The notes beneath the pieces were generated by a model. That model ran no database searches and was not told where the DNA came from. It was given only the letters and a program-made list of their open reading frames with translations. From assembly GCA_003156615.1 (NCBI GenBank), contig PMHI01000606.1:3568-8625 (forward strand): a stretch of 5,058 nucleotides of DNA. The letters run 5' to 3'. Each line of letters begins with the position of its first letter. The stretch's first letter is position 1. Shown piece by piece: positions 1 through 5,058 of this stretch. The translations under genes and the position numbers were made by a program. The DNA is from Acidobacteriaceae bacterium (GTDB lineage: Bacteria > Acidobacteriota > Terriglobia > Terriglobales > SbA1).

Positions 1-1062
1 GGACCGGCGGGCGGAGGCATGGAGCACTCCTACTCGACCGCCATCTCGGTGAACGCCGATGTGCTGGCTGGGGCTCCCGACGTACTGGCTTCGGTGACGG
101 CGCACGAGTTTTTTCACTTATGGAATGTGAAGCGCATTCGTCCTCAGACGCTCGAGCCGGTGGATTACAGCCGCGAGAATTACACGCGAGCGCTTTGGTT
201 TAGCGAAGGATGCACCAGCACGGCGGCCGATATCATCCGGTTGCGCGGCGGGCTGCTCGAGGAGCGCCCCTTCGAGCACGAGCTGGCATCCGGGATCGCC
301 GAACTGGAACACCGTCCAGCGCACCTGACGCAGTCGGCGGAGGAGTCGAGTCTGGATGCGTGGCTGGAGGGCGAGGCCTATTACCGGCGCCCGGAGCGCA
401 GCATTTCCTACTATAACAAAGGAGAATTGTTGGGCATCACGCTCGATTTGGCGGTGCGCGAGGCCAGCCATGGGCAAGCGTCCCTGCGCGAGGTCTTTCA
501 ATGGATGAATCAGAATTATGCAAAGAAGGGCCGGTTTTTCCCCGATTCGGACGGCGTGCGTGAGGCTGCCGAGGCGGTGAGCCATGCCGATCTGGGATGG
601 TTTTTCGCGAAGTATGTTTCGGGTACGGAGGAGATTCCCTGGAATGACTTCTTCCGCAGCGTGGGACTGCGTCTGATCGAGGGCACGACTAGGGTAGCGG
701 ATGCTGGGTTTGCCGCCTCGCGAAACTTTGACGGTCCCATGGCCGTGACGGCGGTGACGACAAGCAGCGAGGCTGAGGGAGCGGGCCTGCAGGTGGGTGA
801 CACGGTGCTCGAAATCAACGGGAAGTCGGCGGGACAGGAATCCTCGCAGGAGATGGAGCGGTTGAATCCGGGCGACACGATTACGGTGAAGATCCGCGCC
901 CGGCGCGGTGGAGAGCGCGAGTTGAAGTGGAAAGTGGGAAGCCGCGACGAAATCTCATACGAACTTAGAGACATGGAAAACATTACCCCCGAGCAGCGGA
1001 CCCGCCGGGCAGCGTGGCTGAAGGGCGAGGCGGAAGTTCCGCAAGCGACACAGCCACGCTAG
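1..1062 (+). CDS. M61-family glycyl aminopeptidase-like metallopeptidase with C-terminal PDZ domain (5' end outside the window)
   Basis: The reading frame is open from base 1 and reads G-P-A-G-G-G-M-E-H before the first ATG at 19. GG-x-EH is a conserved M61 motif thought to contact the substrate N-terminus, so the gene starts upstream and the ATG at 19 is internal. The zinc site follows: HEFFH at 103-117 gives two His ligands and the catalytic Glu, and WFSEG (Glu at 205-207) supplies the third ligand. The YYNKGEL segment (about 409-429) is another family hallmark. A PDZ domain spans about 730-950 (GPMAVTAV, then GAGLQVGDTVLEING), as is usual in this family. Full-length members are about 600 residues, so roughly 250 N-terminal residues (the beta-sandwich domain) are missing here. 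Family members remove N-terminal residues, typically Gly or Ala, from peptides. Cellular location cannot be judged without the N-terminus. The acyltransferase gene starts 30 bp downstream on the same strand, suggesting an operon. The family call is firm; exact substrate preference is unknown. Confidence 0.93.
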   Translation, partial: GPAGGGMEHSYSTAISVNADVLAGAPDVLASVTAHEFFHLWNVKRIRPQTLEPVDYSRENYTRALWFSEGCTSTAADIIRLRGGLLEERPFEHELASGIAELEHRPAHLTQSAEESSLDAWLEGEAYYRRPERSISYYNKGELLGITLDLAVREASHGQASLREVFQWMNQNYAKKGRFFPDSDGVREAAEAVSHADLGWFFAKYVSGTEEIPWNDFFRSVGLRLIEGTTRVADAGFAASRNFDGPMAVTAVTTSSEAEGAGLQVGDTVLEINGKSAGQESSQEMERLNPGDTITVKIRARRGGERELKWKVGSRDEISYELRDMENITPEQRTRRAAWLKGEAEVPQATQPR

Positions 1063-1063
1063 A

Positions 1064-1088
1064 GGCACACTTGCCCCAGGGGCACACT
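1064..1088 (+). repeat. Palindrome flanked by 8-bp direct repeats in the M61-plsC spacer
   Basis: The spacer contains a perfect palindrome TGCCCC-A-GGGGCA at 1072-1084. The direct repeat GGCACACT (1064-1071 and 1081-1088) abuts its left side and overlaps its right end. The AGGGG at 1078-1082 is also the best Shine-Dalgarno candidate for the next gene, 10 nt before its ATG, so the hairpin would hide the ribosome binding site when folded. No T-run follows, so it does not look like a terminator. A regulatory role is inference. Confidence 0.4.
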
Positions 1089-1092
1089 CAAA

Positions 1093-1851
1093 ATGATCCG
1101 CACCATCGTGATGCTGACTTTCTGGGGACTGGCCGCGCCCCTGGCGGCGCTCATCGGATTTCCCTGGACGTTCATCACAGGTGATATTCGCCTGCTATAT
1201 CGCCTGTTCATGTTTGGCGCGTGGAATGGCGTGCGGCTGACCGGAGTGCGGGTGCAATCGGCGGGGCTCGACCAGCTGGACCCAGCGCGCACCTATATCT
1301 TCATGTCGAATCACTTGTCGAACCTGGATCCGCCGATTACGATTCCGTTGATTCCGCGGCGCTCTTCCGTGATGGTGAAGAAGGAGTTGTTCAGCTATCC
1401 GATCCTGGGCCGGGCGATGCGGATGGGCTCGCTGGTGCCAGTGGATCGCGGCCATCGCGACGCGGGCATCGAGTCGGTGCGGTTTGCCAAGCAGGTCGTG
1501 CAGCAGGGCATTAACATGACGATTTACGTGGAAGGTCATCGCTCGTTCGATGGCCGGCTGCTGCCGTTTAAGAAAGGGCCGTTTTATTTGGCCATGGAGT
1601 GCGGAGTTCCGGTGGTCCCGATCACAATCACGGGCACGCGCTCTCTGATGCCGAAGGGGAGGTTCGCGATCACGCCGGGAACGGCTACGGTGATTTTTCA
1701 TTCGCCGATCGAGCCAAAGGATTTCGGCAGCCGGGAGGGTCTGATGGAAAAGGTGCGAGCGGTGATCGACAGCGGACTGCCGGAAGAGTACCGGCAGAGC
1801 TCTGCCGCCCCGGAGGTCAGGGGGTCGCACCGAGAGAATGCGGAAGGTTGA
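1093..1851 (+). CDS. plsC: 1-acyl-sn-glycerol-3-phosphate acyltransferase (PlsC/LPLAT family)
   Basis: This 252-residue protein has the LPLAT acyltransferase motifs in order. Block I is NHLSNLD (residues 73-79), where His74 and Asp79 form the catalytic HX4D pair. Block II-like VPVDRG is at 115-120, block III VEGHRS at 146-151 binds the phosphate of the acceptor, and block IV VPVVPITITG is at 172-181. Residues about 3-29 are strongly hydrophobic and likely anchor the enzyme to the inner membrane. Family members acylate the sn-2 position of lysophosphatidic acid to give phosphatidic acid, the precursor of all phospholipids. The length is typical (about 240-260). The ATG at 1093 is preceded by AGGGG at 1078-1082. 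Block III reads EGHRS instead of the commoner EGTRS. It follows the M61 gene by 30 bp and converges with lpxD, leaving 24 bp between stop codons. A paralogue acting on another lysolipid cannot be excluded, so the symbol marks family level. Confidence 0.9.
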   Translation: MIRTIVMLTFWGLAAPLAALIGFPWTFITGDIRLLYRLFMFGAWNGVRLTGVRVQSAGLDQLDPARTYIFMSNHLSNLDPPITIPLIPRRSSVMVKKELFSYPILGRAMRMGSLVPVDRGHRDAGIESVRFAKQVVQQGINMTIYVEGHRSFDGRLLPFKKGPFYLAMECGVPVVPITITGTRSLMPKGRFAITPGTATVIFHSPIEPKDFGSREGLMEKVRAVIDSGLPEEYRQSSAAPEVRGSHRENAEG

Positions 1852-1875
1852 ATGCGCAGCAGCAATCGTTCCGCC

Positions 1876-2880
1876 TCACTTTTTTGGAACCATCGCCCGA
1901 ACCGCGCGCGCAATCTCCGGCAATCGGGGAAGGATTGCCGAATACTTCAACCACAGTTTGTGATCGACGGCGGGAGCGCCGCTGACCAGAGCTTTTGCGG
2001 GAACGTCGTTCGCCACACCGCTTTGCGGAGTAACGATGGCGTCGTCGCCGACCTTGCAGTGGCCGACCACTCCGACTTGGCCGGTCAAAATCACTCGATT
2101 GCCGATTTCGGTGGAACCGGCAAGGCCTACCTGGGAGCAGAGCAAAGCATCTTCGCCAACCTGCGATCCGTGGCCTACCTGCACCAAATTGTCGATCTTA
2201 ACGCCGCGCCGGATGCGGGTTTCGCCGACGCTGGCCCGGTCGATACAGGAATTCGCCTGGATTTCCACGCCGTCTTCGATGACGACTGGGCCAGGCTGCG
2301 GAATCTTGTGCCAGTGTCCCTCCTGCGTCTTGGCGAAGCCAAAGCCGTCGGAGCCGATCACGACGCCGTTGTGCAGCAATACGTTGTTGCCGATGCGGCA
2401 GTTTTCGCGAACCACGGCGTGCGCATGGGCGAAGAAGTTCTTGCCGATCTTTGCTCCGCGATAAATGACGACATGCGCGAGCAGCACGGCGTGGTCGCCG
2501 ATCTCAACGTTCTCGTCGACGACAACGTAGGGGGCGATGTGGGCCTTCTTCCCAATCTTTGATGTGGGGTCGACGATCGCTGTGGGATGAATTCCAGGCT
2601 CATAGCGCAGCGCTTGGTGGAAGAGTTCGAGGGCGCGGGCGAAACTTAGATACGGGTCCTCTACGCGCAGCATGGCTGTCGGGAGGACGGGAAAGTTCTC
2701 GGCTACGATCACGGCTGCGGCCTTGGTGAGCCGGGCCGCGGCGGCATATTTGGGGTTGGCGACGAAGGAGATTTCTTCCGGCCCAGCTTGCTCGATGCCG
2801 TTGAGCCCGGAGATCTCGGTGTCGGGAGAGCCGTTTTCGAGGCGCGCGTTGAGGGCGGAGGCGATCTGAGAGAGTTTCAT
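1876..2880 (-). CDS. lpxD: UDP-3-O-(3-hydroxyacyl)glucosamine N-acyltransferase LpxD
   Basis: LpxD transfers a 3-hydroxyacyl chain from acyl carrier protein to the 2-amino group of UDP-3-O-acylglucosamine, the third step of lipid A synthesis, in the cytosol. The 334-residue protein has the N-terminal uridine-binding domain (about 1-95, with ISGLNGIEQAGPEEISFVANPKY-like sequence at 23-45). A left-handed beta helix of hexapeptide repeats follows (about 100-295), then a short C-terminal helix. Diagnostic motifs are GSDGFGFA (177-184), the KIPQPGPVVIEDGVEI segment (192-207) and NLVQVGHGS (231-239), whose His237 corresponds to the catalytic His239 of the E. coli enzyme. The frame stays open to 2991, but the extra 37 residues are unlike LpxD, while MKLSQIASALNARL at 2880 matches the normal family start; no strong Shine-Dalgarno precedes it. 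Usual length is about 330-350. It stands alone here, without lpxA, lpxB or fabZ neighbours. Confidence 0.95.
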   Translation of the reverse strand: MKLSQIASALNARLENGSPDTEISGLNGIEQAGPEEISFVANPKYAAAARLTKAAAVIVAENFPVLPTAMLRVEDPYLSFARALELFHQALRYEPGIHPTAIVDPTSKIGKKAHIAPYVVVDENVEIGDHAVLLAHVVIYRGAKIGKNFFAHAHAVVRENCRIGNNVLLHNGVVIGSDGFGFAKTQEGHWHKIPQPGPVVIEDGVEIQANSCIDRASVGETRIRRGVKIDNLVQVGHGSQVGEDALLCSQVGLAGSTEIGNRVILTGQVGVVGHCKVGDDAIVTPQSGVANDVPAKALVSGAPAVDHKLWLKYSAILPRLPEIARAVRAMVPKK

Positions 2881-3037
2881 GGTATAGGGATAGACGCCGG
2901 TAAATCGTACACCAGTTCTGGAGCGGGCATGGAGCTTCGCGGTAAAAGCGGCGATCAGCGTTTGACGCGGGACATCACGGCAGCCGCTCACGGTCTGCGC
3001 TAGCTCATCCGTTTACCTGCAGAACAGACACGGCAGT

Positions 3038-3088
3038 TTCTCACGAAATAGAAGGCCAACCATGAAAACGTGAGAACTAAGGTATACT
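3038..3088 (+). promoter_or_regulatory. Candidate promoter with upstream dyad for the orphan deamidase-like gene
   Basis: TATACT at 3083-3088 differs by one base from the -10 consensus TATAAT, and transcription would start near 3095, about 70 bases before the ATG at 3165. No TTGACA-like -35 stands at the expected place (about 3060-3066, ccatga). Instead, an 8-bp perfect inverted repeat, TTCTCACG (3038-3045) and CGTGAGAA (3069-3076), surrounds that position and ends 6 bases before the -10. A good -10, a missing -35 and an adjacent dyad would suit regulator-dependent expression. This is inference from short matches. Confidence 0.35.
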
Positions 3089-3152
3089 CGCGCCGTTACC
3101 GAAATGGAACTCGGTGTTCACCGCTACAGGAACCCATCCTGGGCAGATCGCA

Positions 3153-3157
3153 AAGGA
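3153..3157 (+). promoter_or_regulatory. Shine-Dalgarno site that decides the start at 3165
   Basis: AAGGA lies 7 bases before the ATG at 3165, an optimal spacing. The in-frame GTG at 3114, which would add 17 residues, has no comparable site, so the ATG at 3165 is preferred. Confidence 0.6.
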
Positions 3158-3164
3158 CCGCCGC

Positions 3165-3896
3165 ATGACGCCCGAGCAAGCGCTGGAAAGTCTTCGAGAC
3201 AACCCTCGTTACTTTCTAAAATATTATCCTCTCTCCACCGCCGGCGCCACAGACCACCATGTTCCCAACGCCAGGAATCCGTTTGACTTCATTTGGTATA
3301 AGCGCGCCGGGGTCGACGCACGAGGAAAGCAAAGTCACGTTGGGGCGTCGCGGCCAGTCCATGGATTGACAAAATTGTTTCCAAAAGTGTCCTTGGACAT
3401 CTCATCGTTCCGGATCGGCCGCGTTCAATTTGAGCATGGCACTGCAAATCATCACTTCCAGGCACTCAGTGTGCCGATGGACTATTACGACACGATCAGT
3501 ACCCCTCCCTTAAACATCAATGCCATGCAGGCGTACCTGTTGGACAATGCCGGCGCCGACGACATTATGATTACGGGTCAACTGTCGGGCTGCTGCTTTT
3601 GTATCAGACCCTACGCCGGGGGGCTGGCCTGTGCTCACGTGCACCCGCGTGGTTATCCAGGGGGCGCTGCCGCCGCCGCAGCGCTGCAAGCGGATCTGAC
3701 GGCGAACGGTCACTTCGCACACTATCCGGGGGCGCTCACCACCTTTGGCCGACAAAACTATCCGGAGCATGCCACGCTGATCGGCGTTCGCAGCGCTGGC
3801 ATGTGGCAACTCTTCGCGCAATTCTCCAACAATTCCCACCAAACGCTCAACCATCCCTCCGCTCAGATCTACCCGTTACCGCTCGCGCCCTTGTAA
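3165..3896 (+). CDS. Orphan protein with CNF1/BLF1-like Cys-His glutamine deamidase signature (putative toxin-like enzyme)
   Basis: I do not recognise this 243-residue protein as a named family, but its core carries a telling motif. Thr137 is followed six residues later by Cys143 in TGQLSGC (3573-3593), and His158 and His160 follow in AHVHP (3636-3644). BLF1 of Burkholderia uses Thr88, Cys94 (in LSGC) and His106; CNF1 uses Cys866 and His881. The Thr-Cys spacing equals BLF1 (6) and the Cys-His158 spacing equals CNF1 (15). The downstream TTFGRQN (192-198) and a following MWQLFAQ strand also resemble the BLF1 C-terminal part as I remember it. Those toxins deamidate a Gln in eIF4A (BLF1) or Rho GTPases (CNF1). 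There is no signal peptide or membrane segment. An AAGGA ribosome site precedes the chosen ATG; a GTG at 3114 would add 17 residues. The first 60 codons look more AT-rich than the neighbours. The cluster C143, C144, C146, C156, H158, H160 could instead bind a metal. No immunity or secretion gene adjoins. Real gene: likely; deamidase function: inference. Confidence 0.72.
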   Translation: MTPEQALESLRDNPRYFLKYYPLSTAGATDHHVPNARNPFDFIWYKRAGVDARGKQSHVGASRPVHGLTKLFPKVSLDISSFRIGRVQFEHGTANHHFQALSVPMDYYDTISTPPLNINAMQAYLLDNAGADDIMITGQLSGCCFCIRPYAGGLACAHVHPRGYPGGAAAAAALQADLTANGHFAHYPGALTTFGRQNYPEHATLIGVRSAGMWQLFAQFSNNSHQTLNHPSAQIYPLPLAPL

Positions 3897-3898
3897 AT

Positions 3899-3920
3899 CC
3901 CCGACTGGGGGGCATCTTTT
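3899..3920 (+). terminator. Weak candidate terminator after the orphan gene
   Basis: CCCC-GACT-GGGG (3899-3910) can form a 4-bp GC stem with a 4-base loop three bases after the stop codon. A TTTT run follows at 3917-3920, but it is offset from the stem by GGCATC. The short stem and displaced T-run make this a weak intrinsic terminator at best. Confidence 0.3.
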
Positions 3921-4023
3921 AAGTTGGCGGCGGACAGCGTGCCAAGACTTGTGGGAAACGCGAGGATGAGAACAACCCGCAATTTCAGGTTCAGGATCGA
4001 AATCCCCGCAGCCCTGTCTCTGC

Positions 4024-4039
4024 AAAGAACGAAAGAACG
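4024..4039. repeat. Two-copy tandem octamer between the convergent genes
   Basis: AAAGAACG occurs twice in direct succession (4024-4031 and 4032-4039). A second tiny tandem, TTCAGG twice, lies at 3984-3995, and CGTGGAGAT occurs at 4038-4046 and 4064-4072. All sit in the 191-bp stretch between the stop codons of the two convergent genes (3897-4087), in which I see no gene. They may be replication-slippage products with no function. Confidence 0.4.
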
Positions 4040-4087
4040 TGGAGATGAAGGACTGCCCCCGCCCGTGGAGATCGAGACTCTTCGAAC

Positions 4088-4567
4088 CTACTCCTCGAAC
4101 ATCGGGACTTGGCGCTGGTCGTCGGTGGGGCCGCGGCGGGGGCGGCGGGTGGCGCCGATTACGGCCAGGACCGACAGGGATTCCAGGGCGGTGCGGGGGA
4201 CGAAGATGCGCTGGGTGTTCGAGCGCTGGTCGGGAGGGTTGACGAGATAGCCTTCCGGCATGTTTTGGGTTAGATCGGAGGGCATCAGGCCTTCGAGGAT
4301 TTCGTTGTCCTTGAAGCGCAGGCGCACCCACAGGCCCTCGGAGCGGGGACGGGAAGTGAAGGTCTTGCGGGTCAGCGATTCGGAGTCGCCGAACTCGCGC
4401 ACGAAGTAGACGCCCTTGATCTCGCGCAGGTCCATGGCGACGACGTTGCCGGAGGTATTGAGCAATTCCAGTTTGCCTTCATTGAGGAATTGCGTCGGCG
4501 AGACGTAGCCGGAAACGGAATCCCGGTCCATTTTCCGGACGATGACTTTCTTGTGGGTCGAGGGCAT
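4088..4567 (-). CDS. Conserved acidobacterial-type small protein of unknown function (DUF6982-like) with two similar halves
   Basis: This 159-residue, probably soluble protein matches a pattern I associate with acidobacterial genomes: KVIVRK near the start, then GLWVRLRFKDNEILEG and SNTQRIFVPRTAL. I believe the domain is called DUF6982, but the name is from memory. It has two comparable beta-rich halves. Residues 7-56 run K-V-x-V-R-x-x-D, a G-Y-V turn, GKLELLNTSGNV, then IKGVYFV. Residues 78-134 run LWVRLRFKDNEILEG, a YLVNPP strand, then QRIFVPRTALESLSVL. Such repeats suggest small beta-barrels, perhaps nucleic-acid or ligand binding, without direct proof. The tail (140-159) is charged and likely disordered. 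The frame stays open to an ATG at 4657, but those 30 residues translate an inverted-repeat element and look unlike a real N-terminus, so the ATG at 4567 is chosen; no clear Shine-Dalgarno is seen. ATG at 4531 (MDRDSV) is a less likely alternative. It stands alone and converges with the orphan gene. Confidence 0.75.
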   Translation of the reverse strand: MPSTHKKVIVRKMDRDSVSGYVSPTQFLNEGKLELLNTSGNVVAMDLREIKGVYFVREFGDSESLTRKTFTSRPRSEGLWVRLRFKDNEILEGLMPSDLTQNMPEGYLVNPPDQRSNTQRIFVPRTALESLSVLAVIGATRRPRRGPTDDQRQVPMFEE

Positions 4568-4577
4568 GGGTCGGACT

Positions 4578-4631
4578 TCGGGCTTCGGCTTTCGGGCCGC
4601 GCCAAGACAGGTTGGTTCAGCCGAAGCCCGA
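4578..4631. repeat. 13-bp inverted repeat of GGGCTTCGGC type, upstream of the 4088-4567 gene
   Basis: TCGGGCTTCGGCT at 4578-4590 is perfectly complementary to AGCCGAAGCCCGA at 4619-4631, with a 28-base loop. Related pieces continue on both sides: TTTCGGGC at 4590-4597, and a second small dyad GGGCT/AGCCC within 4633-4650. The element would lie in the 5' leader of the minus-strand gene if transcription starts further right. It looks like an intergenic REP-like repeat, but only one copy is visible in this window. Confidence 0.55.
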
Positions 4632-4874
4632 GGGCTGAAGCTCGAAGCCCGACTCATTCTCGCACTAATTCGGAAGAAATCTCACGAATCCACGTTGGCA
4701 GTAGCCAAATTGTTAACGTTGTGCTATTCCTTTAAGTTGTCTTGGCTCCGCGCAAGTTTCGATAAGTGATTTGTCTTGAATGAGTTGTGTAGGGTTGGAT
4801 GTGGAGTTGCCGGGGTTGGGCCGAGTTATCCTGTGCAAATCTTGTGGAAAACGCTGGTGGCAGGCTGGATTGCG

Positions 4875-4889
4875 CCTGCGCTGCGCAGG
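4875..4889. repeat. Perfect 15-base palindrome
   Basis: CCTGCGC and GCGCAGG form a 7-bp perfect dyad around a single T. With no T-run on either side it is not an intrinsic terminator. It sits in the repeat-like right end and could be a REP-like unit or a protein-binding dyad. Confidence 0.45.
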
Positions 4890-5020
4890 TAAGGAAGCGA
4901 GCCAAGCGCGCGATTGTTGGGTCGAAAAAAAGGCGACCCTTCGGCGTGCTTCGCTTGCCCAGGGCAGGCTCCTGCGCGCGGTTCGCCGGGGTCCTTCGCG
5001 AGACAAGAAAGCGTCTTGCT

Positions 5021-5036
5021 CGGGATCACAATCCCG
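5021..5036. repeat. Small hairpin CGGGAT-CACA-ATCCCG
   Basis: A 6-bp stem with a 4-base loop close to the window edge. It has no tail of Ts on either strand, and the surrounding bases do not form a tRNA cloverleaf. Confidence 0.35.
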
Positions 5037-5058
5037 GACGACAGTTCCGTGGTTGCGT

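Larger units (their letters stand above)
2881..3164. other. Divergent intergenic region between lpxD and the orphan deamidase-like gene
   Basis: This 284-bp spacer separates two divergent genes and should hold both promoters. On the minus strand, TACGAT (complement of 2904-2909) is a possible -10 for lpxD about 24 bases before its ATG, with no convincing -35. On the plus strand, a dyad and a TATACT hexamer are listed separately. A small hairpin, CAGGA-ACCCA-TCCTG (3127-3141), lies in the leader just before the Shine-Dalgarno sequence of the plus-strand gene. Frames that extend both genes into the spacer, and an ATG at 3104, show no conserved sequence and I treat them as non-coding. Confidence 0.5.
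4658..5058. other. Gene-free right end with palindromes, DnaA-box-like pair and repeat-like DNA
   Basis: I see no supported gene in these 400 bases; open frames on the minus strand are short, proline/alanine/arginine-rich and resemble translated repeat DNA. Visible elements are as follows. A dyad TTGGC-AGTA-GCCAA is at 4695-4708. A G/T-rich, C-poor stretch covers about 4768-4820. TTATCC (4826-4831) is followed by TGTGGAAAA (4843-4851). A palindrome CCTGCGC-T-GCGCAGG is at 4875-4889. GGGTCG and CGACCC (4919-4924, 4934-4939) surround an A-rich loop. TGCCC-A-GGGCA is at 4956-4966, and CGGGAT-CACA-ATCCCG at 5021-5036. The promoter of the minus-strand gene ending at 4088 should lie in the left part, but I cannot place it. 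The segment from about 4860 resembles dispersed acidobacterial intergenic repeats as I remember them. Confidence 0.5.

Noticed and set aside
118..585. 155-residue open frame on the minus strand opposite the M61 gene
   Set aside because: Shadow of a clear metallopeptidase frame; no motif.
1195..1830. 211-residue open frame on the minus strand opposite plsC
   Set aside because: Arg/His-rich composition typical of antisense frames in GC-rich genes; plsC motifs on the plus strand are unambiguous.
1852..1875. Bidirectional terminator between plsC and lpxD
   Set aside because: The 24 bp contain no stem-loop; transcripts probably end inside the opposite gene or by Rho.
1852..2562. 236-residue open frame on the plus strand opposite lpxD
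   Set aside because: It is the antisense of the LpxD hexapeptide repeats, which explains its own periodic V/A-D pattern; it has no known motif and lpxD is certain.
3062..3073. ATG AAA ACG TGA mini-frame after AAGG, as a leader peptide
   Set aside because: Only three codons, and it lies upstream of the proposed transcription start, so it would not be in the transcript.
3924..4250. 108-residue open frame on the plus strand after the orphan gene, considered as an immunity gene
   Set aside because: More than half of it lies antisense to the conserved gene at 4088-4567 and the composition is Arg/Gly-rich; nothing supports translation.
3876..4331. 151-residue open frame on the minus strand, considered as an immunity or partner gene for the orphan
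   Set aside because: Overlaps the 4088-4567 gene in another frame and is Pro/Arg-rich low-complexity; no start signal.
4919..4939. GGGTCG-loop-CGACCC as an intrinsic terminator
   Set aside because: The A-run (T-run on the minus strand) is in the loop, not after the stem.
4713..5029. Minus-strand frames of 97 and 67 residues in the right end
   Set aside because: They run through palindromes and repeat-like DNA and overlap each other in different frames; no ribosome site.
4990..5058. tRNA or other structured RNA at the right edge
   Set aside because: Short hairpins are present, but no T-arm consensus or acceptor stem can be built.

Overview
The window looks like a chromosomal segment of an acidobacterium (class Terriglobia, Koribacter-like). 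This rests on the GC-rich DNA, a lipid A gene (so a Gram-negative envelope), the pairing of an M61 peptidase with a PlsC-type acyltransferase, and a small protein at 4088-4567 whose sequence pattern I associate with Acidobacteria. The assignment comes from recall and was not searched.

Layout from left to right. The 3' part of an M61-family metallopeptidase with a C-terminal PDZ domain (1-1062, +) is followed after 30 bp by a 1-acyl-glycerol-3-phosphate acyltransferase (1093-1851, +), so the two are probably co-transcribed. lpxD, an acyltransferase of lipid A synthesis, converges on them from the opposite strand (1876-2880, -). Beyond it lies a regulatory-looking spacer with a dyad and a -10-like hexamer. 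It leads into a 243-residue orphan protein (3165-3896, +). A second conserved small protein (4088-4567, -) converges on that gene. Its upstream region holds a 13-bp inverted repeat of GGGCTTCGGC type. The last 400 bases contain no gene I can support, only palindromes, a DnaA-box-like pair and what may be a dispersed intergenic repeat.

How the genes fit together. plsC (phospholipid synthesis) and lpxD (lipid A synthesis) both serve the envelope, and the M61 peptidase is a housekeeping-type peptidase of periplasmic or cytosolic location. The orphan at 3165-3896 does not fit this theme and is the most interesting item. It carries a Thr-x5-Cys arrangement in an LSGC motif, with His 15 and 17 residues downstream. 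That is the catalytic signature of the CNF1/BLF1 glutamine deamidase toxin fold, and its C-terminal third also resembles BLF1 as I remember it. No immunity gene, secretion gene or signal peptide is visible beside it. The deamidase call is inference from motifs.
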